From contig CAIZDF010000719.1 in NCBI GenBank assembly GCA_903931645.1, forward strand, positions 1 through 6,504: a DNA stretch of 6,504 nt, read 5' to 3'. The translations under genes were made by a program, and so were the position numbers. The notes under the pieces were generated by a model. It saw nothing but the letters and a program-made list of their open reading frames with translations. It had not been told where the DNA came from and did no database searches. Below are positions 6,414 to 6,504 of this stretch, in pieces. The stretch is from an uncultured Tolumonas sp. (GTDB lineage: Bacteria > Pseudomonadota > Gammaproteobacteria > Enterobacterales > Aeromonadaceae). Each line of letters begins with the position of its first letter. Position 1 is the stretch's first letter.

Positions 6414-6447
6414 GACAAGCAAACGGGAAAGCGTATGATTCGCGTCC
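6412..6447 (+). promoter_or_regulatory. rRNA operon promoter P2
   Basis: TTGACA (6412-6417), 16-bp spacer, TATGAT (6434-6439). The block ACGGGAAAGCG before the -10 closely resembles the GCGGGAAGGCG preceding the -10 of E. coli rrn P2. P2 lies about 90 bp downstream of P1, somewhat closer than the roughly 120 bp usual in E. coli. Confidence 0.85.
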
Positions 6448-6448
6448 C

Positions 6449-6462
6449 TGGCCTTAGCGCCA
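6449..6462 (+). promoter_or_regulatory. boxB-like hairpin of the rrn leader
   Basis: TGGC (6449-6452) pairs with GCCA (6459-6462) around a 6-nt loop (CTTAGC), just before boxA where E. coli has the longer boxB stem-loop. At only 4 bp it is a reduced version, and its function in antitermination is uncertain. Confidence 0.45.
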
Positions 6463-6463
6463 C

Positions 6464-6476
6464 GCTCTTTAACAAT
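6464..6476 (+). promoter_or_regulatory. rrn antitermination boxA
   Basis: GCTCTTTAACAAT matches the core of the boxA element of E. coli rRNA leaders. Its RNA is bound by NusB-S10 (NusE) to build the antitermination complex that keeps untranslated rRNA transcripts free of Rho. Its place downstream of P2 and upstream of the 16S gene is canonical. Confidence 0.92.
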
Positions 6477-6484
6477 ATATCAAG

Positions 6485-6501
6485 CAATCTGTGTGGGCAC
6501 T
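6485..6501 (+). promoter_or_regulatory. Conserved rrn leader block (boxC-like)
   Basis: CAATCTGTGTGGGCACT is identical to the block that follows boxA in E. coli rRNA leaders (the boxC region). This confirms that the window ends inside the 5' leader of a ribosomal RNA operon; the 16S gene should begin roughly 100-200 bp beyond the right edge. Confidence 0.85.
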
Positions 6502-6504
6502 TGC

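Noticed and set aside
6251..6487. Minus-strand reading frame across rrn P1/P2 and boxA
   Set aside because: The region is fully explained by rRNA promoter and leader elements.
1..6504. Mobile elements, CRISPR arrays, tRNA genes or phage genes
   Set aside because: No transposase, integrase, regular repeat-spacer array or tRNA-like cloverleaf was seen; all substantial stretches are assigned to ordinary chromosomal genes.

Overview
The window reads as chromosomal DNA of a gammaproteobacterium. Base composition is moderate and codon use looks even across the genes, with no sign of mobile DNA. The proteins closely resemble enterobacterial CysA, Cbl, TusA and HemG, and hemG lies directly upstream of a ribosomal RNA promoter region, as it does at rrnA in Escherichia coli. 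The glucose-type two-component/binding-protein cluster is instead reminiscent of Pseudomonas. An Aeromonadales-like organism of moderate GC (for example Tolumonas-like) would fit, but this is inference.

Layout. (1) Positions 2-1815, plus strand: the 3' three-quarters of cysA (sulfate/thiosulfate importer ATPase), overlapping by 4 bp a complete LysR-type regulator recognised as Cbl. (2) Positions 1852-2100, minus strand: tusA, the sulfur-relay carrier, convergent with cbl; a hairpin at the junction includes the tusA stop codon. (3) Positions 2141-5581, minus strand, transcribed right to left: an OmpR-type response regulator, a membrane histidine kinase and a periplasmic glucose-type substrate-binding protein, packed with overlaps or a 2-nt gap. 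No permease or ATPase genes follow, so the binding protein may be a sensing partner of the kinase. (4) Positions 5582-5778: a divergent control region with several inverted repeats and candidate back-to-back promoters. (5) Positions 5779-6303, plus strand: hemG, menaquinone/ubiquinone-linked protoporphyrinogen oxidase. (6) Positions 6304-6504: rrn P1 and P2 promoters and the antitermination leader (boxB-like hairpin, boxA, boxC-like block). The 16S gene itself lies beyond the right edge.

How it fits together. The left part concerns sulfur supply (uptake, its regulator, and intracellular sulfur relay). The centre is a probable sugar-sensing signalling operon. The right part is haem synthesis joined to the rRNA operon, with likely Fis sites for rrn P1 lying inside the hemG coding sequence. 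The most notable features are the orphan binding protein attached to the two-component system, the repeated TTGCAGA heptamers upstream of the response regulator, and the Fis-type sites in hemG.
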